64,000 nucleotides of DNA from Mycobacteroides immunogenum (GTDB taxonomy: Bacteria > Actinomycetota > Actinomycetes > Mycobacteriales > Mycobacteriaceae): NCBI RefSeq assembly GCF_001605725.1, contig NZ_CP011530.1, forward strand, positions 4,712,001 to 4,776,000. The letters are read 5' to 3'. The notes beneath the pieces are model-generated. The model saw only the letters and a list, made by a program, of their open reading frames with translations, ran no database searches and was not told the origin of the DNA. The translations under genes and the position numbers were made by a program. This document shows positions 1 through 8,387 of this stretch, piece by piece (positions within the stretch are counted from its first letter, which is position 1; the number at the start of each line of letters is the position of its first letter).

Positions 1-977
1 ACGTGGCCAATCACATCATCGACACCTGCCCGGGCGGTCGTGATGGATTCGTCGTCGAGATCGGCAGTAATGACGGTGTCATGTTGACCACGCTTGCCAA
101 GGCAGGCATGCGCCACCTCGGTGTCGATCCTGCCGCCGGGGCCGACGACGTCGCGCGGTCGCACGGAGTGAACGTCCGGACCGACTTCTTCAACGCGGAG
201 ACAGCCGCCGAGATCTACGCCGAAAAGGGGCACGCCAATCTCATCTTTTCGGCCAACACGTTCAGCCACATCTCCTACCTGGATTCGATATTCAAGGGTG
301 TCGACACCTTGCTGGCACCGGATGGGCTGTTCGTGTTCGAGGATCGTTCACTGGCCGACATCTTGCGGCACAACTACTTCGACCAAATCTATGACGAACA
401 CATCTATCTGTTCTCGGTGAGCTCGGTCAAGGCGATGGCCGCGCACTTCGGCTTCGAACTGGTTGACGCCGAACACCTCCCCTATCACGGCGGATCGATC
501 CGCTACACCGTCGCCCGGCGGGGTACCCGGCAACCCACGGCGGGCGTGGCAGCGCTTCTCGCACAAGAGAAAGCAGACGGCTTGGCCGAAAACGAGGAAA
601 CGGCCTTCGTCCGGTTCGCCAATGACGTCGACCGCATCAAGAACGACCTCGTCGCCCTCCTGCGCGACATCCACTCCCGGGGACGCCGGGTCGTCGGCTA
701 CGGCGCCACCTCCAGAAGCGCTACCGTACTGAACTATTGCGGCATTGGCACGGATCTACTTCCGCTGCTGTGTGATTCGACCCCGGAGAAACAGGGTCGC
801 GTCACGCCGGGATCGAAGATACCGGTGTGCTCACCCGCGGCCTTTTCCGATCCGTATCCCGACTACGCCTTGCTGTTCGCGTGGAACCACGCCGAAGAGA
901 TCATGGCCAAGGAACGACAGTTCCAGGAGAGCGGCGGACAGTGGATTGTGTACGTACCGGAGGTGCACCTCGTCTGA
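1..977 (+). CDS. SAM-dependent methyltransferase with C-methyltransferase C-terminal domain (5' truncated)
   Basis: This is the 3' part of a class I SAM-dependent methyltransferase that enters from the left edge. The visible 324 residues begin close to the SAM-binding fold, with the glycine-rich loop VEIGSNDGVML near residues 18-28. A C-terminal Rossmann-like half follows, with GYGATSRSATVLNYCGI near residue 230. This two-part layout is that of sugar C-methyltransferases and related enzymes, which usually carry an N-terminal zinc-binding domain; that part would lie outside the window. The gene ends directly against the convergent methyltransferase gene with no spacer. Its place at the edge of a GPL locus suggests a sugar- or lipid-modifying role, but the substrate cannot be read from sequence. 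Confidence 0.8.
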   Translation, partial: VANHIIDTCPGGRDGFVVEIGSNDGVMLTTLAKAGMRHLGVDPAAGADDVARSHGVNVRTDFFNAETAAEIYAEKGHANLIFSANTFSHISYLDSIFKGVDTLLAPDGLFVFEDRSLADILRHNYFDQIYDEHIYLFSVSSVKAMAAHFGFELVDAEHLPYHGGSIRYTVARRGTRQPTAGVAALLAQEKADGLAENEETAFVRFANDVDRIKNDLVALLRDIHSRGRRVVGYGATSRSATVLNYCGIGTDLLPLLCDSTPEKQGRVTPGSKIPVCSPAAFSDPYPDYALLFAWNHAEEIMAKERQFQESGGQWIVYVPEVHLV

Positions 978-1766
978 TCAGTGCGGCGGACGAATGATCA
1001 AACCCTGGCCCGTCGGTAGGGCGACCACCTGCACACCTAGTTCGCTCGCGAGTTCATCCATGGCGATGCGCTGCTCGTCACGACCACGGTTCGCGTAATC
1101 GTCCAGGAGCACGAAGGCACCCGGCGTCAAGCGGGGCCAGAAGTACCGCAGTGTAGCGATTTCCGGAGGGGCACAGTTCATATCGATGTGCAGATATGCC
1201 ACAGCGGTGGACTCGACCTCGTCAAGAGTGTCCGGAACCGAGCCTGCCACAATGCGCTGATTTTTCCACTGCGCGAAGTTTGCCCGCACACTGTCCACCG
1301 AGCTCCCATACACGCCGCTGCGCACCAGCTCCTCGCTCTTCTCCAGCGCGCCGGAATCGCGTTCATCCGAACTGACGAAGCGAGGGTCCAATCCACCGAA
1401 AGTATCCAACAGGTAGAAAGTCTTGCCCAGCCGGTCCCAGTCGAGGTGCTCCATGATCGCGCTGCTCAAAAACCCATAGCTCACACCGCACTCGACGAAA
1501 TCTCCCTCGAGCTTGCTGGCGCTGGCGGCCGCCCACAACCCGACGTGTACCCGCCATTCCCACGGATACCAGTCCTTGCCGCCGATCGCCCGGACGCCAC
1601 GTTGATATGCCCGTTGAAATGCCGGATCCTCAAGGAACGCATGGCTGTTGAAGGTGACCAGCGCATCGTTGGCATAAACATCGGGGAGGATCGCGCGCAC
1701 GAGCGCATACTCTTTACGTACCGCCCACAGCCAAATACGAGCACGTCGCGACAACCCACTTTTCAC
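978..1766 (-). CDS. TylF/MycF-type O-methyltransferase, probable GPL sugar O-methyltransferase
   Basis: 262-residue class I SAM-dependent O-methyltransferase of the TylF (macrocin O-methyltransferase) type. The SAM loop is visible as DFVECGVSYGFLSSAI, followed by FYLLDTFGGLD. The C-terminal half has HIDMNCAPPEIATLRYFWP and FVLLDDYANRGRDEQR, where the acidic residues would hold the divalent metal that positions the sugar hydroxyls. I place the start at GTG 1766: a TATTGT hexamer at 1773-1778 lies six bases upstream, as in a leaderless transcript, while the longer upstream frame is Cys-rich and unlike the family. In this GPL locus it probably O-methylates a deoxysugar such as rhamnose or 6-deoxytalose. 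The exact sugar and position are not determined. Confidence 0.8.
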   Translation of the reverse strand: MKSGLSRRARIWLWAVRKEYALVRAILPDVYANDALVTFNSHAFLEDPAFQRAYQRGVRAIGGKDWYPWEWRVHVGLWAAASASKLEGDFVECGVSYGFLSSAIMEHLDWDRLGKTFYLLDTFGGLDPRFVSSDERDSGALEKSEELVRSGVYGSSVDSVRANFAQWKNQRIVAGSVPDTLDEVESTAVAYLHIDMNCAPPEIATLRYFWPRLTPGAFVLLDDYANRGRDEQRIAMDELASELGVQVVALPTGQGLIIRPPH

Positions 1767-1772
1767 GGCGCA

Positions 1773-1778
1773 ACAATA
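1773..1778 (-). promoter_or_regulatory. -10 hexamer of a probable leaderless promoter for the TylF-type gene
   Basis: TATTGT is followed by six bases and then GTG at 1766, so transcription would begin at or next to the start codon. No Shine-Dalgarno sequence is visible for this start. It lies inside the longer open frame, which supports the shorter protein. Confidence 0.4.
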
Positions 1779-1873
1779 GCATCCGCAATCGGGGCAAAGC
1801 CTAGAAACAAGCACCTCGATTTTTGCGAATCATCGTGTCTCCCAGGAAAATCTGGGAAACGAAATCATGCACT

Positions 1874-3067
1874 CTACGGTGCGCCTTCTCTCGGCTCCGC
1901 AACGCCTCCGCCAATGGTGTCGAACCGCTCTTCCGCAGGAGGTGGTACCGGCTGTTCGGCATCGCTCACCGGGGCGCGCCGGCGCAGGAAGCGCGATTTC
2001 AATGCGATCGCTCGCTTCTCTATCAGGAACCAACTCAGCGCCGCGGGTGCCAGCGTGACAGTGGTGGCAACGACGAAGAACGCAAAGGTATTCAACACGG
2101 CGGCGCCCAGCACGGCCAGCATCTGTTGCATCGGGAACGCATAGATGTACACGCCATACGAAAGATCGTTACGCAGGTTCAATCGTCTGTCCCGTACCAG
2201 CGCACCGGAGGCGATGACCGCGTACGCCAGGGGAAGCGCACCGATCACCCGGTAGTTGGCCAGCAGGCAAGAAGCCGCGACGATGACGACGCTTACCCCG
2301 ACGAGCGACCAGCGCGCGGGAATGACCTCGCGAAAATGATAGACCAGCGCGCCGGCCGCGAACATGACAGCGAACCGGAACACCATCTGCGGAATGGTCT
2401 GCATGGCAGCGGTCGGATACGAGAAATACGCTGTCGCACATACGGTCAGTACAAACGCAGCAGGGACGAACCATCGTCGGTTCAAAAGACCGGTCAGACC
2501 CAGCGCCGCCACCGCGATGTAGCAGCCCATCTCGAAGATGAGGGTCCACAGGGACCCGTTCCACACCCCGGGCCATGGAATATCGCGCGGCGTCCCGTCG
2601 ATACCGACGTAGAACGGGTACAGCAGGGCGTTACTCAGGGCGTATTCGTACGGCTTGGACGAGGACAGCAGGTTCGACACCGAACCGTGCTGAATAAGCA
2701 CGCTGACCGGCGCCAGCACAAACGCCGTGATGGCCACGCACACCCACAGCCCCGGGAAGATACGCAGGGCACGTGCCACCGCGAACTCGCGCAGGCGAGG
2801 GTTGCGCAACCAGCTCGATGTGATCAGGAAGCCCGACACCGCGAAGAAGCCGTCCACCCCGACCTGCTCCATGAACTGTTCCAGCGGTTTGAAGGTGATG
2901 AAGCGACCGGTGAGCGGCCAGGAATGCCACAGAATCACGCTGATCGCCAACACCAGCCGCCAGGCATTGAGCGCGTTGTTTCGTGGATCGAATGCCTGCC
3001 CGAGTGATGCGCCACGCATCAGGATCCGGCGCTTGGCATCTCCTGCGTCGTCATCGGCATCACTCAT
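1874..3067 (-). CDS. acyltransferase 3 family membrane O-acetyltransferase (GPL Atf type)
   Basis: 397-residue integral membrane acyltransferase of the acyltransferase-3/OafA family. Near the N-terminus it has the signature FDPRNNALNAWRLVLAISVI with the catalytic-type His in LWHSWPLTG, then GVDGFFAVSGFLITSSWLRN, and about ten hydrophobic segments. The start at ATG 3067 overlaps the stop of the glycosyltransferase gene in an ATGA arrangement, so translation is likely coupled; a start nine bases upstream is possible. In mycobacterial GPL biosynthesis such enzymes acetylate the 6-deoxytalose on allo-threonine, and the M. abscessus group carries two (Atf1, Atf2). It is clearly paralogous to the protein at 4329-5456. 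Which of the two acts first cannot be told from sequence. Confidence 0.85.
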   Translation of the reverse strand: MSDADDDAGDAKRRILMRGASLGQAFDPRNNALNAWRLVLAISVILWHSWPLTGRFITFKPLEQFMEQVGVDGFFAVSGFLITSSWLRNPRLREFAVARALRIFPGLWVCVAITAFVLAPVSVLIQHGSVSNLLSSSKPYEYALSNALLYPFYVGIDGTPRDIPWPGVWNGSLWTLIFEMGCYIAVAALGLTGLLNRRWFVPAAFVLTVCATAYFSYPTAAMQTIPQMVFRFAVMFAAGALVYHFREVIPARWSLVGVSVVIVAASCLLANYRVIGALPLAYAVIASGALVRDRRLNLRNDLSYGVYIYAFPMQQMLAVLGAAVLNTFAFFVVATTVTLAPAALSWFLIEKRAIALKSRFLRRRAPVSDAEQPVPPPAEERFDTIGGGVAEPREGAP

Positions 3068-4332
3068 GCCGCACACCTTGACCGTGCAAATTCCTCGATG
3101 ACATCGGCAGCGGCGGTGGCGCTTTCGCTGGGCTTGGTCATCTCCCCGGCAAGCTCACGGGCGCGCCCGCGACACTCGGCAGACAGGATTCGCCGCAGGT
3201 CTGTCACCAGGGAATCGCGGGTCGTGGTGGAAAATCGCCGGGTAGTCCCTACCTTCAAACGCTTGACCTGCCCACCCCACAGCGTTTGATTAGCATCCAT
3301 CGACAAAACAAGAGTCGGCACGCCGGCACGCATGCTGGCCGCGGTAGTTCCCGAACCACCGTGGTGCACCACTGCCCGGCAGGCAGGAAAGACGGTGCCG
3401 AAATTGACAGCCCCTACCACCTTGACGTGGTCGGGGATTCGCCTATCGCCGAAGTCGCTCCACCCGGCACCGATCAATGCGCGCTCCCCCAACTCCGCGC
3501 AGGCCGAGGCGATCATTTCCAGGGCAGCTGCGGGCGATTCGACCGGCATACTGCCGAACCCGAAGAAGATCGGGGGTGTTCCGGCCGCGATCCAAGAAGC
3601 AACGTCGGCATCAGCATCGGCAGACATCTCCATGGTCAAGGAGCCGACAAACGGCCGCGCACCATCCCATTTCGTCCACTCCTGGGCCAATCCGGGAAAG
3701 CACGCGTCGTCATAGCCCTGGACCTCCAGCGAGCCGCGTTCAGCGATCCGCCGCGGCGAGGGCCCCGATGCCTTGGGCAATCCAAGCTCACGCCGCTGCG
3801 CGTCTTCGACGCGCTTGTTCAGGCGCCAGCCGAACCAATCGAAGAACGCCATTGCCAAGCGCCCCAAACGCGCAGGCAAGATCGAGACCAGCTGACCGTT
3901 GGGCCGCATCGGAATGTGATGCAGGGTGACCAATGGGATGTCGTAGTACTCGGCAACATTGGCCGCGGGCTCCTGATAGCTCTGGCCGGCGAACAACACG
4001 TCCGCGTCCTTGGCCTCGGCCATCAGCGTGCTGTTCATCTGTGCCCAACACCTGTCGCTGATGTCCCACATGTGGCGCCACATCTTCCGGATCTCCCTGA
4101 CCTTCCAGAAGGTGCGGAACAGGAAAGTGAAGAAGTTGCGGTACACGTCAAGCCATGTCTTGGTGTCCAATCCGTACGACACCGTCTTCACCCCCGCGTC
4201 CTGAGTGAAACCCATCAAATCGGGCGGCACGGCCATCACGACGTCGTGCCCACGGCGCTGCAATTCACGCGCGACCACCAGAGAAGGCTCGACATCGCCC
4301 CGGGTTCCGTAGCTTGCCAACACAATTTTCAT
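3064..4332 (-). CDS. GPL glycosyltransferase (GT1 family)
   Basis: 422-residue GT-B fold glycosyltransferase of the GT1/UGT-like family used in GPL synthesis. The N-terminal acceptor domain begins MKIVLASYGTRGDVEPSLVV. The donor-binding domain contains FFGFGSMPVESP and VVHHGGSGTTAASMRAGVPT, where the His and Gly-rich stretch contact the nucleotide-sugar phosphate. It would transfer a deoxysugar from its dTDP form to the lipopeptide in the cytoplasm. It is joined to acyltransferase genes on both sides by 4-base ATGA overlaps (4329-4332 and 3064-3067). It is a paralogue of the enzyme at 6665-7954; one probably adds 6-deoxytalose to allo-threonine and the other rhamnose to alaninol (Gtf1/Gtf2), but I cannot assign them. 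Confidence 0.87.
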   Translation of the reverse strand: MKIVLASYGTRGDVEPSLVVARELQRRGHDVVMAVPPDLMGFTQDAGVKTVSYGLDTKTWLDVYRNFFTFLFRTFWKVREIRKMWRHMWDISDRCWAQMNSTLMAEAKDADVLFAGQSYQEPAANVAEYYDIPLVTLHHIPMRPNGQLVSILPARLGRLAMAFFDWFGWRLNKRVEDAQRRELGLPKASGPSPRRIAERGSLEVQGYDDACFPGLAQEWTKWDGARPFVGSLTMEMSADADADVASWIAAGTPPIFFGFGSMPVESPAAALEMIASACAELGERALIGAGWSDFGDRRIPDHVKVVGAVNFGTVFPACRAVVHHGGSGTTAASMRAGVPTLVLSMDANQTLWGGQVKRLKVGTTRRFSTTTRDSLVTDLRRILSAECRGRARELAGEMTKPSESATAAADVIEEFARSRCAA

Positions 4333-5456
4333 GGCAGATAACGCCCTCTCAGCTGTGCCTGTCCAGTCCAGTTCATCCCAGGCCCACCCCTTCTAGACCG
4401 CGACGATGCGGCCGGTTGATTGTTCCTACGTTTGAGACGAGTCTTCAGTGCCAACGCGCGCTTCTCAACAAGGAACCAACTCAGTAAAGCGGGCACCAGC
4501 GTCACGACGGTCGAAATCACAAAGAATGCCACGGGATTTAAACGTGCCAGGCCTGCCACTGCCAACAACTGCTGGATGGGGAAGGCATATACGTAAACGC
4601 CGTAGGACAGATCCGTCTTGAGATTTAGTCGCTCGTTCTTGATCAATACGCCGGAGACGACAACGGCATATGCCAACGGAAGCGCGGCGACCACCCGATA
4701 GTCGGGCAGCATGCTCGACGCAAGCACAACCGCCACGCTCACCGCGACGAGCGACCACTTGGCTGGGATGACGTCGCGCCAGTGGTAAAGCACCGCGCCG
4801 GCGGCAAACATGATCGCAGTACGCACGGCAAGCTGTGGGAGCGTCCATAGGCCGGGAACTGTGAGCGGGGGCAACGCGAGCGCCCCGAAAGTGGCCAACA
4901 CCAGGATAACCGGGGACACCCAGCGACGATGCGCGAGTCCGAGCATGCCCAGCGCCGCGACGGCAAGATAACAGGCCACCTCGAAGATGAGCGACCAGAG
5001 CGATCCGTTCCATCGCCCCGGATACAGAACGTCCAGAGGTGTGCCGGCGACATCGAACTGAAGTTGTAGCAGCGCAATGTTCTTCAGTACGTAGTCGACC
5101 GGGGCAAACGATCCGAGTATGTCGAGCGGCGAGCGGCCCTGGATGACGACGCTCAGCGGAGCGAAGACGAATGCGGTGACGATCAGAACGATGTAGTAGC
5201 CCGGCAGGATTCGCAGTGCCCGCGCCAGTAGGTAATCCCTGATGTGTGGGTTCCGCAGCCAACTCGCGGTGATGAGAAAGCCCGACAGTGCGAAGAATCC
5301 ATCCACCCCGACCGAAAACAGCAATTGGAGAACCGCTCTCGATGGCAAACGGTCCGTAAGCTGAAAAGAGTGAAAGAGGATGACCTCGGTCGCCAGTAGA
5401 AGCCGCCACGCATTCAGCGCGTTGTTACGCGGCTCGAATGCGGACCCAAGCTTCAT
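4329..5456 (-). CDS. acyltransferase 3 family membrane O-acetyltransferase, second GPL Atf paralogue
   Basis: 375-residue polytopic acyltransferase-3 protein with the same landmarks as the paralogue at 1874-3067: FEPRNNALNAWRLLLATEVI, the His in LFHSFQLTD, and GVDGFFALSGFLITASWLRN, followed by about ten membrane segments. The C-terminal 35 residues are basic and Ser/Gly-rich and would be cytoplasmic. It overlaps the downstream glycosyltransferase start by four bases. Two such enzymes fit the di-acetylated 6-deoxytalose reported for M. abscessus and M. chelonae GPLs, with each enzyme adding one acetyl group. That division of labour is known from the group and is not visible in this sequence. 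Confidence 0.85.
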   Translation of the reverse strand: MKLGSAFEPRNNALNAWRLLLATEVILFHSFQLTDRLPSRAVLQLLFSVGVDGFFALSGFLITASWLRNPHIRDYLLARALRILPGYYIVLIVTAFVFAPLSVVIQGRSPLDILGSFAPVDYVLKNIALLQLQFDVAGTPLDVLYPGRWNGSLWSLIFEVACYLAVAALGMLGLAHRRWVSPVILVLATFGALALPPLTVPGLWTLPQLAVRTAIMFAAGAVLYHWRDVIPAKWSLVAVSVAVVLASSMLPDYRVVAALPLAYAVVVSGVLIKNERLNLKTDLSYGVYVYAFPIQQLLAVAGLARLNPVAFFVISTVVTLVPALLSWFLVEKRALALKTRLKRRNNQPAASSRSRRGGPGMNWTGQAQLRGRYLP

Positions 5457-5554
5457 CAGTCGCCAAGACCTCTTGCCAGGCGAGTCATCGTGTCGCCACC
5501 TCTCAACTAGGCATCGGAACCTGTTGCAGTGCCCATTTATTCAGCAGGATCCGG

Positions 5555-6631
5555 TCAAAACCCTTTCGCGCCGATCCACTCCAGCAGAACCCGCAATCCA
5601 TCTTCGAGTGACCACTTGGGCGACCAAGCGAGTTGTTCTTTGGTGGGCTCGACATCGCTACTGGCGGCCCGCACGTCGCCGTCACGGAACTTGCCCACGA
5701 CAACCGGTTCCGGGGCGCCGCACATCTGCGCGAGCGTGCGCGCCAGCTCATGAATGGTTGTCGCGGTACCCGAACCGATGTCGACGCAGCGCTGGACCGT
5801 AGCGGGGGTTTGCACCGCGGCGAAAAGCCCGTCGATCACGTCGTCGACGAAGACGAAATCGCGGATGATCCTTCCGTCCTCGTACACCTCCAACTGCTGT
5901 TTCGCGCGCGCTAGGCGTGCGAAGAGCGCCACGATCCCGGTATACGAGTTCGTCAACGATTGACCAGGGCCATAGGCATTCTGGAGCCGCAAGATGCTCA
6001 AGTTGGTGTCATGTCCGGCGGCCCAGGCAGTCAACAAATGCTCCTGCGCCAACTTGGTCGCCGCATAGATGTTGGCGGGGCGCGGCTCGGTACTACCGGC
6101 GCGGTTGGGCAGCGGTTCGGCCGCCTCTCCGCCGGGCCCTTGCGGATCCCAGCTGCCCGCGGCAAGCTGCGCATGGCTGCGCGGGCGCGGGTAGAAGATC
6201 CGCTCGCCTTCGGAGTCTTGATACCGCCAAGCTCCTTCGCCGTAGACCGCGCGCGATGACGCCACCACCAGCTGCTCGGGCACCAGCTCGGCGCGGCTCA
6301 TCGCGTCCAGAAGCTGGGTCGTACCAACGACATTGACCGAGCCGTGGCGGGTCGACTGCGACAGCGACTGTCCAGTACCCGTCTCGGCCGCCAAATGCAC
6401 CACCTGGGTTGGCCGGAACAACCGGAACACCGCATCCCAGTCCGGTGCGTGGGTGACATCGCCGGTGAACAGCCGAACCGCGGCCGGCAGGGTGATCTCG
6501 CCACGTTCGGAATGCACCTGCGGATGCAGGACATCCATCACCGCTACATCCCATCCTGCTTCGACAAGACGCGACGAGAGCGCGGAACCAAGGAATCCCG
6601 CGCCGCCTGAGATGAGTACGGATTTTGACAT
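5555..6631 (-). CDS. NAD-dependent nucleotide-sugar epimerase, candidate dTDP-rhamnose 4-epimerase
   Basis: 358-residue extended-SDR enzyme. The NAD loop GGAGFLG is at residues 9-15, the active-site serine region SSRAVYG at 125-131, and the catalytic Tyr and Lys of YAATK at 189-193. Homologues in GPL loci are commonly named rmlB (dTDP-glucose 4,6-dehydratase). True RmlB enzymes carry a Thr-Asp-Glu triad before VYG that performs the dehydration; here the equivalent residues are Ser-Ser-Arg-Ala, so dehydration is unlikely. SSRAVYGEG matches my memory of WbiB-type dTDP-L-rhamnose 4-epimerases, which make dTDP-6-deoxy-L-talose, the acetylated sugar of GPLs. The dehydratase assignment remains the alternative. 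It lies 33 bases after the upstream glycosyltransferase gene, in one operon. Confidence 0.72.
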   Translation of the reverse strand: MSKSVLISGGAGFLGSALSSRLVEAGWDVAVMDVLHPQVHSERGEITLPAAVRLFTGDVTHAPDWDAVFRLFRPTQVVHLAAETGTGQSLSQSTRHGSVNVVGTTQLLDAMSRAELVPEQLVVASSRAVYGEGAWRYQDSEGERIFYPRPRSHAQLAAGSWDPQGPGGEAAEPLPNRAGSTEPRPANIYAATKLAQEHLLTAWAAGHDTNLSILRLQNAYGPGQSLTNSYTGIVALFARLARAKQQLEVYEDGRIIRDFVFVDDVIDGLFAAVQTPATVQRCVDIGSGTATTIHELARTLAQMCGAPEPVVVGKFRDGDVRAASSDVEPTKEQLAWSPKWSLEDGLRVLLEWIGAKGF

Positions 6632-6664
6632 GAGCCGAAAGCCCCCGTTTCTTCTGCGATGCGA

Positions 6665-7954
6665 CTAGATGGATTTCGTTACAGAGCGGACGGATCGTTG
6701 CGAAAGCGCGAACCCCTCCACAAGATCGGCCGCCCTGGTCACGCTTTGTGCCGCCGGGGTCATCCGGCCCGCGATTTCACGAGCGCGTTCCGCGCACTCC
6801 GGTGCCAGCACACGACGCAGGTCCGCGATCAACGATTCCCTGGTCGTTCCCGAAAAACTATTTACTGCACCAACTTTCAAGAGTTTTACCCGCGAGGCCC
6901 AGACCGGTTGCGCACCATCTATCCAGAGCACCAAAGTGGGAATCCCGGCCCGCAGACTAGCGGCCAGAGTCCCGGCTCCACCGTGGTGTACGGCGGCACG
7001 GCACACAGAGAACACCGCCGCGTAGTTGACCGGCCCCACCACCTTGACGTGTTCGAACCGCGGAACGTCACTGTAGTCACTCCAGCCGGAGCACACCAGC
7101 GCCCGCTCCCCCAGCTCCGCACACGCCGATGCGATCATCTCGATTGTCTCCGAAGGAGATTCGACGGGCATGCTGCCAAAGCCAAAGCAAATTGGTGGCG
7201 AACCCGCCGCGGCCCACGACGCGACATCCTGATCGGCGTCGGTGGACAGCTCCATCGTCAAGGTGCCCACGAACGGGCGCTCATCGGCCCATTCTCCCCA
7301 CTCGGCCGCCAGTCCCGGAAAGCACACCTCGTCGTACGCCTGGATCTCCAGCGCCCCCCGTTCGACGATCCGGCGGGATACCGATGTCGTCGCCCGGGGC
7401 AGACCAAGCTCACGCCGCTGCGCGTCTTCCACCTTTTTGTTCAACCGCCAACCGAACCAGTCATAGAGCCGCATCGCCGTGACGGCCAGTGGAGATGGCA
7501 GATTCGAGAACAACGCGCTGTTTACCCGCACCGGGGTGTTATGCAATGTGGCAAACGGAATGTCGTGGTATTCGGCGATATTGGCCGCCGGTTCCTGGTA
7601 GCTCTGGCCGGCCAGCAGCACATCAGCATGTGCCGCCACGCCCGCCAGTGCCGCACTCATCTCGCTCCAGGCCCTGTCGCTGAGCCGCCACATTTCGTGC
7701 CACAGCCTGCGCAGCTTTCGGACATTCCAGACTTCATGGAAGAAACACCGCCACAGATCGCGATAGACACTGAGCCAACTCTGCGTCTCGAGTCCATACG
7801 GCACGGTATGCAGTCCCGCCCCCTCGGCAAAACCAACCAGGTCCGGCGGCACCGCGATACACACGTCATGCCCCCTGCGCTGCAGCTCTCGACCCACCGC
7901 TACGGAGGGCTCGATGTCCCCGCGAGTTCCGTAGGCAGCTAGCACGAGTTTCAT
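6665..7954 (-). CDS. GPL glycosyltransferase (GT1 family), second copy
   Basis: 429-residue GT-B glycosyltransferase closely related to the enzyme at 3064-4332. It shows MKLVLAAYGTRGDIEPSVAV at the N-terminus, CFGFGSMPVESP in the middle, and VHHGGAGTLAASLRAGIPT in the donor-binding domain. I chose ATG 7954 because it aligns with the paralogue's start; an in-frame start 51 bases upstream would add residues with no counterpart. It is the first gene of the leftward run gtf, epimerase, atf, gtf, atf. Predicted role: transfer of rhamnose or 6-deoxytalose to the GPL lipopeptide core. Paralogy and context support the GPL role firmly; the donor and acceptor are not resolved. Confidence 0.87.
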   Translation of the reverse strand: MKLVLAAYGTRGDIEPSVAVGRELQRRGHDVCIAVPPDLVGFAEGAGLHTVPYGLETQSWLSVYRDLWRCFFHEVWNVRKLRRLWHEMWRLSDRAWSEMSAALAGVAAHADVLLAGQSYQEPAANIAEYHDIPFATLHNTPVRVNSALFSNLPSPLAVTAMRLYDWFGWRLNKKVEDAQRRELGLPRATTSVSRRIVERGALEIQAYDEVCFPGLAAEWGEWADERPFVGTLTMELSTDADQDVASWAAAGSPPICFGFGSMPVESPSETIEMIASACAELGERALVCSGWSDYSDVPRFEHVKVVGPVNYAAVFSVCRAAVHHGGAGTLAASLRAGIPTLVLWIDGAQPVWASRVKLLKVGAVNSFSGTTRESLIADLRRVLAPECAERAREIAGRMTPAAQSVTRAADLVEGFALSQRSVRSVTKSI

Positions 7955-8291
7955 CGTGGAACCTAGCCTTTCCAGTCGCACCGGCTCAGAGAGAAATGGG
8001 ATCACGCAGTTTGGCTTGGCAATTTAGTAGGCATTCGTACCTTAACCTCTGGGGCGTCGCCATTATTACCGATTTCCGGTGCCACCGACAGACTCGCCCA
8101 ATTGTGCATACATACGTCACCAGACCTTGCAAACGCGTACGCAATGCCCCAGGACCAGGCGTCCTCGAGCGATATCCGTCGTCAAATTCGGTATCAAGAA
8201 AGATTCTTGATGATTAAGGCCTTACGTGAACCGGCGCTGCGCTCGATCGGCCGATTTGTCGGCATCGACGGCCGCGGTCAAAAAGTCGCGA
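7955..8291. other. intergenic region between divergent gtf and rmlA
   Basis: This stretch separates the leftward glycosyltransferase operon from the rightward rmlA transcript and must hold promoters for both. It is locally AT-rich around 8015-8070. On the minus strand possible -10 hexamers are TAAGGT (8040-8045) and TAAATT (about 8022-8027), neither with a clear -35 element. No convincing gene was seen apart from the short ORF at 8304-8378. Confidence 0.4.
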
Positions 8292-8297
8292 TAGGGT
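8292..8297 (+). promoter_or_regulatory. -10 hexamer of a probable leaderless promoter upstream of rmlA
   Basis: TAGGGT is followed by six bases and then GTG at 8304, the mycobacterial leaderless geometry. It would drive a transcript that starts with the 24-codon ORF and continues into rmlA. No good -35 hexamer is visible. Confidence 0.45.
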
Positions 8298-8303
8298 GAT
8301 GTC

Positions 8304-8378
8304 GTGTTTGGCCACGAGTTCACGGCGGAAACCGTCTCCCTCCGTGAACTCAGCGAATCCGTCAAGTTCGTCCGCTAG
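8304..8378 (+). CDS. possible leaderless 24-residue peptide upstream of rmlA
   Basis: A short open frame, GTG to TAG, encodes VFGHEFTAETVSLRELSESV followed by KFVR. The GTG lies six bases after a TAGGGT hexamer, so it could be the first codon of the mRNA. Its stop codon overlaps the AGGGG that serves as the rmlA Shine-Dalgarno, and rmlA starts ten bases after the stop, so ribosomes ending here could help initiate rmlA. Codon choice is mixed and the frame is short, so chance is possible. No known peptide is recognised. Confidence 0.35.
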   Translation: MFGHEFTAETVSLRELSESVKFVR

Positions 8379-8387
8379 GGGAAACAT

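Noticed and set aside
1823..3007. 394-codon plus-strand frame opposite the acyltransferase gene.
   Set aside because: Antisense to a membrane protein with clear family motifs; product is Arg/Gln/His-rich with no domain.
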